NCBI GenBank assembly: GCA_023055425.1
Contig: JALGPY010000002.1
Location: 46,238,821 to 46,302,820 of the forward strand
Length of the DNA: 64,000 nt
Direction: 5' to 3'
DNA from: Linanthus parryae
Lineage: Eukaryota; Streptophyta; Magnoliopsida; Ericales; Polemoniaceae
In this document: piece after piece, positions 36,199 through 48,341 of the stretch
Position numbering within the stretch: position 1 is the stretch's first letter
How the letters are laid out: every line of letters begins with the position of its first letter
Program-made: the position numbers and the translations under genes
The notes under the pieces: model-generated
Told to the model about the DNA's origin: nothing
Databases searched by the model: none
What the model saw: the letters and a program-made list of their open reading frames with translations, nothing else

Positions 36199-37258
36199 GT
36201 AAGCAGTTTGTCTTGAGATATGTAGACTGCTAAAAAGATTATGGGGTAACGTTATTGTTATTGCTGTTGTTTGTGGGAGAAATTTCCCCTGACCTATAAT
36301 TCGCAGGTGATATTCATTGTTGCAAAACCACACAACGACTATCTTATGATTACTTTTTTTTATTAATTGCAGATTTAGCGTCGCTTGTTATGATATGTTC
36401 AGGGCATCGAAGGAACCAAAGTATTGGCCGGCGATTCCGGACACTTGATGATATAACACTATCTGTTTTCTGGGCACTTGATTCCTCTTTCTGGACATAG
36501 TTTTTGAACTTTAAAACGCTAGCTACTTATTTTGTTAACTTAATTCTGCTTGCACGACTCTTTAACTAGAGTGAACTGGTGGACGGTCATTCACTCGGCT
36601 TAAGGATGCAAAATACTTATTATGTAGTATTTGTTTTGTTTGTAGTGTAAAAAATCCCACTTTTGGAGGGTTGATCTTGGATTTGAGCACAATTGTGCAT
36701 ATATGTTTATGAGTAGTGTTTGAATTTTGGGTGCATGTCTGCATATATGTAAAAATCCCATTATTTTTTTTTTATTTTGTCGTGATACTGGCGACAAAAA
36801 TGTGTGTCACCATAAAACTGTATTAGTGAGAAACATATCTACTGGTGACAAATATTTTTGTCACTTAAACTACTAAATTTACTTGTCGGTACTTGTACTA
36901 GCGACATAAAAGGTTTGTTGTTAGATTTAAACTGTCGACAGAAATTGATGCCGCCTTTTTTTTCTGCCGACATACTTGGGGTTTTTCGGCTTTAATACTA
37001 ATGACCGAGTTGTAGTGACAATTTTGCATCAAATTATAATTTTTCGGTAGAATTTCTACTGACATATTTGGCATTTCTAGCGATATTTTTTGATGTCAAC
37101 GGATGCAGGATTTGTTGTAGTGTCCAAGTAATCCTAATTGTACAAATATTAGGAAATAAACTAATAAGGAATACTAGTAGATTCCAAATTCTACTAGTTT
37201 CCAAAAACAAGAATTTCCTAATATTTCCAAAACACAGAATCAAGAAAAAAACACAACA

Positions 37259-38617
37259 AACTCCACATTCGGTTGAATTCTGCAATCACCCGGCGAATTC
37301 CTTGGCCATCCGGAGCTCTTCATCGTTGATGTCGATTCCACTGCATACGCCATATTCTCCACCTGCACGGACCGCCATCACATCGCCACATAGATGCTCT
37401 GCACCCCCTCCTAGGGCGCCGCCTCGCACCTCCACATAGGCGCGTCCTAAATCATGCCACTTTGGGGAATAGTGTGGCTCCATCTCTACACCTTCTAGAT
37501 CATCATAGGAGAGATCACCACCAACCAGGTCAAGTGCAAACGAGAATCACTTCCTCTTCACTACTGCATCATCTTTCTTCATCATCGTTCTCGTCACTTG
37601 AGCACCATCTCGAACAACCTGCAACTTGTGCACAACCTGCACTATCACCATGCTTCATCGTCTTCACACGTCAACCACGTGTTTCTCCACGCCAGCCCTG
37701 AGTGCTTCTCCTTGAGTTGTTGCTTCTCCTGTTCGATCACACGCCTTTACCAAGACGTCTTGCAAAGCCACCGCTTTGCGGACCCGTCGCGACTTACCTC
37801 TCTTCTTGCCTCAATTTGCTCAAGAGTTATCGTCACGAACAACACACACAGAGATATCAGGACGCCACCTCTGCCATGGCCTTGTCAACTGCGTCCACCA
37901 CATCGATCTCTGTCATGGAGCTTCTTGTGAATTTCCTTGCAATAGTTGCCCACGTATCTGACCAGAGTCCTCTGCAACTGTTGCGTCTCGTGCTCAGAAA
38001 CACGCAAGGCCTACGCTTCTTGCTATGTTGAACATCAACTCCACCTGTCAACACACTCCCAATCCTGCATAGGTTGCCAATCGAACGTTTAATTAGGAAA
38101 AACGCCTCTAATTGACCCCACCTGATTGGACTTGAACTTGATTGACCCTGAACGCATCCCGTCGTCTTCAATCTTCCTACCGATATCGATTGATGCCGAC
38201 CTAATCAATCCACCTAGAATCCAGAAATTATGACCAAACCGATGAATCCGCAACGTCCAAAAACATAGTGTTAGACTCCTGAATCATCCAAATCCGATCT
38301 ACTAGCATGTCGTAACCATCCGAACAAGTTTGGACCGTCGATTCACGTTGATACGCTTCCCAGTCAGCAATCTACAAATTATGTCAACTTTTTGCACGAT
38401 CTGACCACACCAATGCGTCAGAAACGTCCAAAAACCTAGGGTTCACCTCCTGTTCGAGCCCAAAGCGGACTTACAGGCAGCTCAGAACACCCAAACAAAT
38501 CTGGACCACTCGTTTCGCCACATGACCGCGCCAGAGCAACACAGATCTGTCACACCACATCCCTCCTCTCCCCATTCAGCAGCCCGTCCCACATCAGATT
38601 ATTTCTCTTGATGTGCT
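37259..38617 (-). other. Internal region of the outer LTR element, non-coding, with a degenerate repeat
   Basis: Minus-strand sequence TTTTTGGACGTT plus TTGGTCATAATTT (about 38,275-38,225) and TTTTTGGACGTTT plus GTGTGGTCAGATCG (about 38,435-38,390) are two versions of one segment. The segments CGGTCCAAACTTGTTCGGATGG and GTGGTCCAGATTTGTTTGGGTG likewise pair. The period is about 170-190 bp. Open frames across 37,286-38,171 on either strand resemble no retroelement protein. Confidence 0.55.
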
Positions 38618-40043
38618 TGTTAAAATAGATGCCCTAGAGGCAATCTAGTTTAGTATGAATTTATTTTGGCTAGAACATTCATTGTATTATTTATTGGATA
38701 TTTAATATAATAAAGTCCTTAGATTTACAATTGCGTTGTTTATCTAAAATATCCCTATTCCAGTATAATGATTGATAGGACAATCATCTATAGACTAGTA
38801 TGAGGTTGGATTGATATGGAGATATCATGATCCAACACATGGGTGTGCATTAAGGGTAATGGCGCACTGGATTGACCCATCTCCGAGAAGGCTACATACA
38901 CGTTATGTTAAGTCACAAGTGCTTCTCGTGGTGCAATGGTATTGTCATCCTTAGACTTGAAGTCGCTAGATATTCTAGTTGTGGATTATTGTGATTTTGG
39001 TAGCGTTAAACGCTACACCGTAACTGGGTAGTTATAAAGGCGTGTACCGGATACAATAAGAAGCAAGCTTAGGGATCGTAGTGGACGTAGATGGAATTTG
39101 TCCCTACCACATAACAGGAGCAAATATCCTAGCCCACTCGAGGGATAGTGCTTATAGAATGTCTATCCAGACTCAAATAAATCAATATAGGATAATGATG
39201 TTATTTGCACGAATAAGGCTATTCACATGGATCGAGAAACTATGGATTGGATATACTAGTGTGACTTTTATGTCTCGTGTCCAATCCGGATATAGAGACA
39301 AAATGATGAGACAATTACTTGTACAAGGTTTGTCGGATGACTATTCTATTAGTTGGCTAGAATGGATGTTTTGCGAGAAACCGCTCCATATTAGCAAATT
39401 GTTGCTACCAACTAGATAGAACCTATGGGGTCACAAGCTATATAGATTTGAACTATATTTGGGAATTAATTAATAGGATTAATTAATTAGAAGGATCACT
39501 TTGCAACACCTTGCAAACTTAGTAGGACTAATTTGCAAGGAAGGGACTAAACCGAATTCTAGTAGGACTAGAATGGGTCCTTAAGGTAGTTGACAAGGAT
39601 TTGTTGGACTATATAAAGGATACTGCTTCCTTCCTTCCCACACTTATGAGCCTTTAGTTCATAACATGAGTGGGAGAGAACAAAAAGGAGAGAGCAAGCA
39701 AGCAAGAGGGACCCGTCCGCCCCCTTGCCGCCGCCCCATCCCGTCTACCCAAACAAGGAGGCCGATCCTCCTTGTTTCCTCGCGTTATGTGATTTCTTCT
39801 TCCTCTTACTCCATTCCAAGCTAGCACAAAGCAGAACGAAGATCTAGATTTCAACTCTAGACGTGGATCAACTATAGATAACGTGACACAATTCGCGTTG
39901 CAAGTCATCATAGGAGAAACCCTAAGGTGTGTAACATGATTTAATCCCTTACCATCGTTATGTCTCTTGTCCTGTGATCCTTGGAGGGTATTGCATGGAT
40001 AATATTTGTTTTTCCGCTGCGTATCCGTGATCAAAACCCTACA
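38618..40043 (+). repeat. Copia 5' LTR
   Basis: It begins TGTTAAAATAGATGCC and ends AAACCCTACA. The copy at 45,673 begins TGTTGGAATAGATGCC and ends identically. A 112-codon frame inside (39,081-39,419) is also open in the 3' LTR, but this follows from LTR identity. Confidence 0.93.
39609..39617 (+). promoter_or_regulatory. Predicted TATA box of the copia LTR
   Basis: ACTATATAAAGG lies about 430 bp before the LTR end and is conserved in the 3' LTR (about 48,517-48,525). This fits the U3/R boundary of a copia LTR; the start site is inferred. Confidence 0.6.
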
Positions 40044-40044
40044 G

Positions 40045-40057
40045 TGGTATCAGAGCC
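40045..40057 (+). promoter_or_regulatory. Copia primer-binding site (initiator Met tRNA)
   Basis: TGGTATCAGAGCC lies one base after the LTR end and is the standard plant copia complement of the initiator-Met tRNA 3' end. Confidence 0.93.
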
Positions 40058-41705
40058 ACAGGTCGTAGAGCATAAACGTGGTTTATGTGGTACGTTTTGA
40101 TAGTTTTACACTTTAAATTTATTGTTTATCGCGTAAAACAAGACAAATCAAGCATCATTCAAGCATAACAAGACCTAGTTTTTGCATTGGATGCATGAAT
40201 TAGTGAGTTTGAGAAATTTTAGGATCTTAGATCTAGGGTTTGGGCATCATATGGAAAGAAGGAGTTCTTCCCATACAAGGAAACAACCTAACTTGGGCAC
40301 CAAGCAAGGGAGTTGTTTTGGAAACAACTCCCAAAGGAGGTTCGGCCCCCCTAGGGGATCGCCCCTCCTTGCTTTCCGCCCAAGCAAGGGACGGCCTAGG
40401 GGCCGGGCAGCCCTACCCGCGGCCTAGCCGCGTGGGCTAGGGGTCGGCCGGCCCAAGGCCTTTGCAGTCCTCTTTTTGGGTCCGGGCAATTTGATTGTTG
40501 GGCCCAATTGACCGTTTTAACCCTAAAAAATCCTAAAATAAATTAAAATTGACCAAGCGCGTTAAAATTTGATTTTAAATGTTTATGTGCAAATCGCATG
40601 GTGATTGGATATGGCCTTAGAATGTGGTTTGGTGTGAATGTTTAATTTTGTGGTTTAATTTACGGCCTGCGAGCTGATCAATTAATTGTAATAATTAATT
40701 AGGGTTTTAGGGCCTGCGAGCCATTTTTTTCTCAACTTGTGAGATTTATTTTATTCAGTATAGTTGTTAGCTAGTGCTAGATAGAGTAGATTGTTAGCCA
40801 AGATTGAAGAGAAGAAGCCCAAAGCCAAAAGGGAGACACAAAAGATGGAGCATGGAGCATTCCACATGACTATGAAGGATGGACCAAAAGATGAAGACGC
40901 ATGGAGATGTGTTTGGTTTTAGGGTTCATAGATAATTCCATTGGCATGGAATTATTTTAGTCTAGAAAATGCCATATTCACATCACGTTTTATTTTGTTT
41001 TGTGGTTGTTTATTTTATTGTCTTATTATTTTGTGGTTGGTGTATGGATGATGCATGCAATTAGGATAATAAGATAATTAGACAACCCGGATCTATTATT
41101 TGGAGTTGTGCCCAATCTCAAATAGATAGATTAGTTGATATGGATCAACAAAAACAATTAAAATTGAATTGAAAAATCCATCAAAATTCAAATATTGTGT
41201 TCTTGCCTTCTCGTTATTTAAACACTCATTATCATCATGATTTATCAAGTTCGCGCGTGCCAAAGCATGGCGACTTGGTTCATAATGATGGAATGCGATG
41301 GCACGAACTAGTAATGTGCAATTGTTTAAATAAGAGGTTGAACACAACTAAGCTATTAATATGATTAAAACCTAGAGGCAATCAATTAGGATTATCCATA
41401 CAGATGGATAAATAAGGAGTTATTTGCCCAATTGAACCAAGAGTTTTATAGAAGATGCAATTGGAATTGTTCCTACTAAAGTAGTCAAATTATGGGCGGC
41501 TTGCCAAAGCAAGCTCATAAGGAGATGAAACATGGATCTTGGCCAACTAGAAAATATAAGGATATTTTCCGCATTAATATCTTGAGGGTTATTAATCCGT
41601 AGAAAAGTAGTGGGAGCTATATTTGATAAACTAGCCATTATTGAATATAGTCAAAAAATTCACAAATACTAAAAGTTGCGTATTTTCCTTTTTGTAGAAT
41701 TCCAA

Positions 41706-44700
41706 ATGGCAAACAAATCATCGAGTTCACAACATTCCCTACGATCTGTCCTTGAGAATGACAAGCTCTCTGGAACCAACTTCCTTGATTGGTACATAAA
41801 CTTGAGAATGTTCTCAAGCAAGAGAAGAAACTGTACGCAATAGAGGAGCAAGTTCCAGCAAGTCCAGAGAACAATACCCCTGCAGCCCTAAAGGCGTATC
41901 AAAAGCGTGTTGATGACGCTAATGATGCAGCCTGCCTTATGCTATGCACATGACTTCTGAGCTTCAGAAGCAACACGAAAACATGAATGCTGTCGATATG
42001 ATCGAACATCTGAAGCAGCTCTTCCAAGAGCAGGCAAGGGTTGAGAGGTATGAGGTCTCTAAGGCATTGTTCAAGTGTCATCTAGCAGAAGGGAACCCGG
42101 TGGGACCCCCATGTACTCCGTATGATCGGGTGCCTGGAGAATCTCGCCCGACTGGGGTTCCCGGTCGGCCAAGAGTTGGCAACCGATCTCGTGTTGCAAT
42201 CGTTGCCCGAGAGTTATGGACAATTCATAATGAACTATAACATGAACGAGATCGTGAAACCACTGCCATATTTGCTCAATATGTTGAAGACAGCTGAACA
42301 AAGCATCAACAAGAGTAAGGGCAAGACCATTATGATGGTGCAGAAAGGAAAGGGCAAAAGGTTTGCCTCATCCTCTAAGGGAAAAGGCAAATCAGTTGCC
42401 AAGTCCAAGGAAAATGCCCTTAAGCCTGTTGGTGGGATTGCCAAAGGTGTGACTAAAGGTGAGTGTCACTACTGCAGTCAATCTAGACACTGGAGGAGGA
42501 ACTGCCCAAAATATCTGGAGGACAAGAGGCTTGGAATAGTGATTCCACCACCATCAGGTATTTTTGTTGTAGATGTCAATTTAACTGTCTCTACATCATG
42601 GGTATTAGATACTGGATGTGGATCTCACATTTGTCAAAATGTGCAGGATCTAAAGAGAAGTAGAAGATTGGCTAAAGGGGAGATAGATCTGCGCGTTGGG
42701 AATGGAGCAAAAGTTGCTGCGTTAGCCGTAGGCGTGTGCGAGATATCTCTGCCTTCAGGATTAGTTTTAGAATTAAATAATTGCTATTTTGTGCCTGCTA
42801 TGAGCAGAAACATTATTTCTATTTCTTATTTGGAAAAGGAAGGTTTTATTATTTCAATAAAGAACAATTGTTGTTCCTTTTATTTTAATAATATTCACTA
42901 TTTTAGTGCGCAATTATTTAATGGACTTTATGTCCTTGATCTAAGCAATCCTGTATACAACATTAATACCAAGAGGATTAAAATACATGATTTAAATCCT
43001 GCTTATTTATGGCACTTTCGTTTAGGCCATATAAACGAGAAATGTGTATCTAGACTCCATAAGGATGGACTACTAGACTCATTTGATTTTGAATCATATG
43101 AGACATGTGAGGCTTGTTTATTGGGAAAAATTACAAAGTCCCCTTTCAATAAGAAAGGTGAGAGGACCAGTGAGAAATTGGCGCTCATACATACTGATGT
43201 GTGTGGTCCATTTGCCACGCCTTCCAGGGGTGGTTACGTCTACTTCATTACATTTACTGATGATTACAGTAGATATGGATTTGTGTACCTTATGAAGGCC
43301 AAATCCGAATCCTTTGAAATGTTCAAAGAATTCAAAAGTGAAGTAGAGAAGCAAATTGGCAAAAGTATCAAGGCTCTACGATCGGATCGTGGAGGAGAGT
43401 ACTTGATCCAAGAGTTTGACGACTATCTTAGAGAGTGTGGGACCGTGTCCCAACTCACTCAACCCAGAACGCCACAATGGAATGGCGTGTCTGAGAGGAG
43501 GAATTGAACCCTATTGGATATGGTTCGATCTATGATGTGTCAAACAGATCTTCCATTATCATTTTGGGGCCACGCTCTATTAAGTGCAGCTTTCACCATT
43601 AACCGTGTTCCATCTAAATCAGTTATGAAGACACCACATGAGATGTGGAGTGGGAGGCTTCCCACACTGTCGTTCATAGGAGTTTGGGGCTGGGACGTCT
43701 ATGTAAAACGTTTACAATCAGACAAGCTAGGGCCAAAGTCGGATAAGTGTAAATTTGTGGGTTACCCTAAGGAAACTAAGGGTTACTATTTCTACAATCC
43801 AACCGAGAACAAAATGTTTGTTGCTCGGAACGGCGTGTTTCTAGAAAGAGAGTTTGTCTCTAAAGAAGCAAGTGGAAGCCTGTAGAACTTGAAGAAATTC
43901 AAGAAACACAAATCACTAAACCGATTATGGAGCATGAATAGGAACCACAAGGGATTGTGGAACAACCTGTTCAGGTAACACAAGAGCTTCGTAGATCTAG
44001 TGGAGTGCGCCAGGAACCCGAGAGGTATGGACTTCTTGTGACTGATTCCGTTGACACGATGCTCATAGATGATGAGCCTACTACCTATGAAGAGGCCGTA
44101 AAAGGGCCAGACTCTCAGAAGTGGCTAGAAGCCATGAGATTAGAGATGGAATCCATGTATACCAACAAAGTATGGACTTTGGGGGAACCACCCGAAGGGG
44201 CGCGGCCCATAGGGTGCAAGTGGGTCTTCAAAAAGAAGATCGACATGGATGGTAATGTGATTACCTATAAGGGCTGATTGGTGGCTAAAGGATTCAGACA
44301 GATTCATGGTATTGACTATGATGAAACCTTTTCACCAGTCGCTATGACCAAATCCATCCGAATCCTACTTGCAATTGCAGCATACTACGACTATGAGATT
44401 TGACAGATGGATGTCAAACATCATTCCTTTATGGGAATCTCCTCGAGAATGTGTATATGATACAGCCAGAGGGTTTTGAGGATCCAAAGCAAGCCAACAA
44501 AGTCTGTAAGCTGCAACGATCCATTTATGGATTGAAGCAAGCTTCTAGGAGTTGGAATCGATGTTTTGATGAAGTAGTCAAAGAGTTTGGTTTCATCAGA
44601 AAATGAAGATGATTATTGTGTCTACAAGAAGGTTAGTGGGAGCTTTGTAGCTTTTTTGGTCTTGTATGTGGATGACATACTACTCATTGGAAACGACGTT

Positions 44701-45658
44701 CCCATGCTGCAATCTGTTAAAGATTGGTTGGGGAAGTGTTTCTCAATGAAGGACTTAGGGGAAGCAGCCTATATACTCGGTATAAGAATCTATAGAGATA
44801 GATCTAAGAGACTGCTAGGCCTAAGTCAGAGTACATATATTGACAAGGTGTTGAAGCGGTTCAACATGCAAGATTCCGAGAAGGGATTCTTGCCCATGTC
44901 ACATGGAATCACTCTTTCGAAGAGTGGTTGTCCTTCCAATGAGATTGAGAAGGAACGCATGAGTAGAATTCCCTATGCCTCGGCCATAGGATCTATCATG
45001 TACGCCGTGTTATGTACTAGACCAGATGTGTCATATGCCTTGAGTATGAAAAGCAGATACCAATCCAATCCGGGTGAGAGGCACTGGATTGCAGTCAAGA
45101 ACATCCTAAAGTACTTGAGAAGAACTAAGGATGCTTTCTTGATATTTGGCGGTGACGAAGAGTTGCGTGTAAGGGGTTACACTGATGCAAGCTTCCAAAC
45201 CGACAGAGATAACTTTAGATCACAATCGGGATATGTGTTTTGCCTGAATGGAGCAGCGGTGAGCTGGAAGAGTTCCAAGCAAGAGACGGTGGCTGATTCT
45301 ACAACAGAGGCTGAGTACATTGCTGCAAATGGCGCAGCAAAGGAAGCTGTTTGGATCAGAAAGTTTGTTTTTGAACTTGGTGTGGTTCCTAGCATTGCGG
45401 ATCCAATCGAGTTGTACTGTGACAACACTGGGGCGATGGCGCAATCAAAGGAACCCTGGTCGCACCAGAAATCCAAGCACGTGCATGCTCAGGAAGTTCC
45501 ATCTGATTCGAGATATTATCGATATAGGAGACGTTCGGATATGCAAGATTCCTACAGATGAGAATCTGTCAGATCCACTTACAAAGCCGCTTGTGCAATG
45601 GAAGCATGAAGGGCACACTAGGAGCATGGGCATACGAGATGCGTCAGATTGGCTCTAG
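41706..45658 (+). pseudogene. Copia gag-pol polyprotein, disrupted
   Basis: Gag starts MANKSSSSQHSLRSVLEND and continues with frameshifts near 41,812, 41,945 and 42,105. The gag zinc knuckle C-HY-C-SQSR-H-WRRN-C is at about 42,468. Protease is marked by LDTGCGSHI (about 42,606). Integrase shows the H-X-C-type start WHFRLGHIN...CEACLLGK (43,010-43,130), HTDVCGPF (43,190) and FTDDYSRYG (43,255), then QWNGVSERRN followed by a TGA (43,505). RT shows WVFKKKIDMDG (44,224), a stop at 44,276, another at 44,401, a frameshift near 44,415, SIYGLKQAS (44,522) and catalytic YVDD (44,668). RNase H shows YTDASFQTD (45,178) and TEAEYIAA (45,307). The end reads DASDWL. Several disruptions are single substitutions or indels. 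Confidence 0.92.
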
Positions 45659-45661
45659 TGC

Positions 45662-45671
45662 AAGTGGGAGA
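45662..45671 (+). promoter_or_regulatory. Copia polypurine tract
   Basis: AAGTGGGAGA sits directly before the 3' LTR start and would prime plus-strand synthesis. Confidence 0.88.
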
Positions 45672-46493
45672 CTGTTGGAATAGATGCCCTAGAGACAATC
45701 TAGTTTAGTATGAATTTATTTTGGCTAGAACATTCATTGTATTATTTATTGGATATTTAATATAATAAAGTCCTTAGATTTACAGTTGTGTTGTTTATCT
45801 TAAATATCCCTATTCCAGTATAATGATTGATAGGACAATCATCTATAGACTAGTATGGGTTTGGATTGATATGGAGATATCATGATCCAACACATGGGTG
45901 TGCATTAAGGGTAATGGCGCACTGGATTGACCCATCTTCGAGAAGGCTACATACACGTTATGTTAAGTCACAAGTGCTTCTCGTGGTGCAATGGTATTGT
46001 CATCCTTAGACTTGAAGCCGCTAGATATTCTAGTTGTGGATTATTGTGATTTTGGTAGCGTTAAACGCTACACCGTAACTGGGTAGTTATAAAGGCGTGT
46101 ACCGGATACAGTAAGAAGCAAGCTTAGAGATCTTAGTGGACGTAGATAGAATTTTTCCCTCCCACATAACTGGAGCAAATATCCTAGGCCACTCGAGGGA
46201 TAGTGCTTATAGAATGTCTGGCCAGACTCAAATAAATCAATATAGGATATTGATGTTATTTGCACGAATAAGGCTATTCCCATGGATCGAGAAACTATGG
46301 TTTGGATATAAGAGGGTGACTTGTATGTCTCGTGTCCAATCCGGATATAGAGACAAAAGGATGAGACAATTACTTGTACAAGGTTTGTCGGATGACTATT
46401 CTATTAGTTGGCTAGAATGGATGTTTTGCGAGAAACCGCTCCATATTAGCAAAATGTTGCTACCAACTAGATAGAACCTATGGGGTCACACGC

Positions 46494-48341
46494 TGTTAGG
46501 GTTTACCTAACGTGATCGTAATTCTAGACACGATCAAGTCTCCACACACACTAGGGTTTTTAACCCACACACAAAAACACTCTCAAACTTTGATAATTTT
46601 CATTGATTTCCCAAATACTGAAATAAAAATAGCTTAAATAGACGAACTAACCTTAACCCTAGACTCTAACGGGCCAAGCCATGATCACTAAATATTTAAA
46701 TAACATAATTAAATAACTCAATTAACTACTAAACTAATAAATAACCAAATAACTAAATAATACGATACGGTATCCGTATCAACTCTCCCACGCTTGAAAA
46801 TCGCCTTGTCCTCAAGGCAGATCAAATTGAACGGACCCGGATCAAATTGACGGCGAACATCCTTACAAGCTCCACGTTGTAGTCCAAAATAAACAAGAAC
46901 GACAATTGAAGTGGTCTGACTGAAATTGGAGCAGTCCAAATAATCTCGATTGGGGCTAATTGGTGAATGAGGCCCATTAGTTGTGGAAGTCCACTCTTGA
47001 GTGCTAACCGGACTTATCACCCCATAATTTCCAACTGGATCAAATGAGGTCAGCCCATAAGTGTTTTGTGGCCCAATTGTGGAACTAAGTCCAAAATGGA
47101 GGAAAATGAGCCCAATATTGGCAACCCTAGTTTCAACCTGGTGAAGAACACACCCAGGAGAAGCACCCGGCGATTGTTGCAGCTGATGGCCATAGGTTTG
47201 CCGCAGGTGAGTTGTGGACGGTGGTGGCGGTTCTGCTGGCTTGGTAGGCGGCTTCAACGGCGAAGAAGACTGGAACGGAGGGGGATCGGGTTGACTGTGG
47301 TGGCCGTTCGGAGAAGCCCAGGGCGGTGGCGCAGGAATCGGACGGAGGACGCCGATCGAATCTGGGGGTTCTGGTGGGTACGACACAACGGCTAGGTGAT
47401 CCTGGGTTCGGGTTTCGCCGGCGAGAGGACCGGACGGCAGTGATGGGGGATCTGGTGGCTTCAACGGTGGTTTGGGTGGCGGATCTGGTTTCGACGGCGT
47501 CGGGAGAGACAACCCTGAAGCTTCTGTTGTGGGTTTCGTCGTGGGGAACAGGGGCAGAGAGGACGGCGGTGCCAAGGACGGCTGGGTCTGTGGCGGTTGA
47601 GAGGCGCTCGGGTTCGCCGGGATCAATGGCGGGTCGCCGTTGGCGGCCGCAGTTTGGCTGGCCGGGTGGGCGTGGGTTTGGGACGCCGGAATTGATGGCG
47701 GATCTGTTGGCTGCTGGGTTGGGGGTGACGGGAGCAGAGGCGATGGTGGTGGTTGGTTCGATTCGGGTTGTGCCTGCTGCTGTTGTTGCTCTTGCGATGG
47801 CGTTGGCGGCTGCGGCGGCGGCAGCTGGGTTGGTACCAGCGGCTGTTCTTCGTTGCCTCTGATGATGTCCTGGAGGCGGCAAAAATCCTCAACGGAAACC
47901 AAACGGTATTGTTTCCCATTCAGAGAGATTTGTCTCCCACTAGCTTGGAGGCCTGCAAATGCCGGGATGTTGTTGATGTTGAGAACCGTAATCGGAGTTG
48001 AGTCCGACATGATTTTCACCAGTTGAATGGCGAAACTCAATGGAAGCACCAATTGTTAGGGTTTACCTAACGTGATCGTAATTCTAGACACGATCAAGTC
48101 TCGACACACACTAGGGTTTTTAACCCACACACAAAAACACTCTCAAACTTTGATAATTTTCATTGATTGCCCAAATACTGAAATAACAATTGCTTAAATA
48201 GACGAACTAACCTTAACCCTAGACTCTAACGGGCCAAGCCCTGATCACTAAATATTTAAATAACATAATTAAATAACTCAATTAACTACTAAACTAATAA
48301 ATAACCAAATAACTAAATAATACGATACGGTATCCGTATCA
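46494..48341 (-). mobile_element. Compact LTR retrotransposon with a single proline-rich ORF
   Basis: 288-bp LTRs at 46,494-46,781 and 48,054-48,341 run TGTTAGGGTTTACC...TATCCGTATCA and differ at about five or six positions (roughly 98 percent identical by eye). A perfect 5-bp duplication CACGC flanks the element. On the minus strand a purine-rich tract GCGTGGGAGAG precedes the 3' LTR, and the 5' LTR is followed by TTGGTGCTTCCATTGAG, a gypsy-like primer-site arrangement rather than the copia initiator-Met one. The interior is only 1.27 kb and has no protease, integrase or RT. It must move in trans. It is the youngest insertion recognisable in the stack. Confidence 0.9.
46718..48010 (-). CDS. 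Proline-rich ORF of the compact LTR element, function unknown
   Basis: The frame encodes about 430 residues from the Met at 48,010 (MSDSTPITVLNINNIP). An in-frame Met at 48,052 exists but lies in the LTR/primer-site junction, so I prefer the inner one. Residues about 1-55 are non-repetitive and fold-like (AFAGLQASGRQISLNGKQYR, then VEDFCRLQDIIRG). Residues about 60-280 are dominated by Pro, Gln, Ser and Thr (PPPSPLLPSPP, KPPLKPPDPPSLP) and look disordered. The C-terminal 130 residues are again mixed; the last twenty are read from the 3' LTR. No zinc knuckle, protease or RT motif is visible. The frame is uninterrupted in a young element, which suggests selection or recency. It could be a gag-like protein, a captured cellular gene, or an open but unused frame. 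Confidence 0.6.
   Translation of the reverse strand: MSDSTPITVLNINNIPAFAGLQASGRQISLNGKQYRLVSVEDFCRLQDIIRGNEEQPLVPTQLPPPQPPTPSQEQQQQQAQPESNQPPPSPLLPSPPTQQPTDPPSIPASQTHAHPASQTAAANGDPPLIPANPSASQPPQTQPSLAPPSSLPLFPTTKPTTEASGLSLPTPSKPDPPPKPPLKPPDPPSLPSGPLAGETRTQDHLAVVSYPPEPPDSIGVLRPIPAPPPWASPNGHHSQPDPPPFQSSSPLKPPTKPAEPPPPSTTHLRQTYGHQLQQSPGASPGCVLHQVETRVANIGLIFLHFGLSSTIGPQNTYGLTSFDPVGNYGVISPVSTQEWTSTTNGPHSPISPNRDYLDCSNFSQTTSIVVLVYFGLQRGACKDVRRQFDPGPFNLICLEDKAIFKRGRVDTDTVSYYLVIWLFISLVVN

Larger units (their letters stand above)
31138..37122. mobile_element. CACTA (En/Spm) element, non-autonomous, with exon-like pieces inside
   Basis: The termini are CACTACAACAAAT and ATTTGTTGTAGTG, an inverted pair with the diagnostic CACTA start. 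The flanks are TCC at 31,135-31,137 and 37,123-37,125, the expected 3-bp duplication. Subterminal regions repeat GTTGACAG/GTCGAC and GTGACAAA/TTTGTCAC motifs (31,150-31,260; 36,780-37,060). No TNP2-type transposase is recognisable. The interior has gene-like segments bounded by plausible splice sites (31,615-31,828; to 34,035; 36,085-36,198), suggesting captured gene fragments. A PIF/Harbinger-like element is nested at 32,525. Confidence 0.85.
30758..37258 (-). repeat. 3' LTR of the outer element, interrupted at 31,138-37,122
   Basis: 30,758-31,137 and 37,123-37,258 together match 53,322-53,834 along their whole length. The break falls inside GCTCTCC|AAGTAATC and is filled by a CACTA element. 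On the minus strand GTGGAGTT precedes the LTR start at 37,258, a weak polypurine tract. Confidence 0.85.

Noticed and set aside
37286..38171. Open frames on both strands as a host gene or gag
   Set aside because: No frame is clearly better than the others, none has a known motif, and the region lies between the LTRs of the outer element.
46068..46474. 112-codon frame in the copia 3' LTR as a gene
   Set aside because: It is the LTR copy of 39,081-39,419 and has no retroelement or cellular motif; conservation follows from LTR identity.
47133..47882. Long alternative frames (249 codons minus strand, 178 and 128 codons plus strand) over the proline-rich ORF
   Set aside because: GC-rich, low-complexity sequence keeps several frames open. 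Only the 46,718-48,010 frame has a balanced non-repetitive N-terminus and spans the whole element interior.
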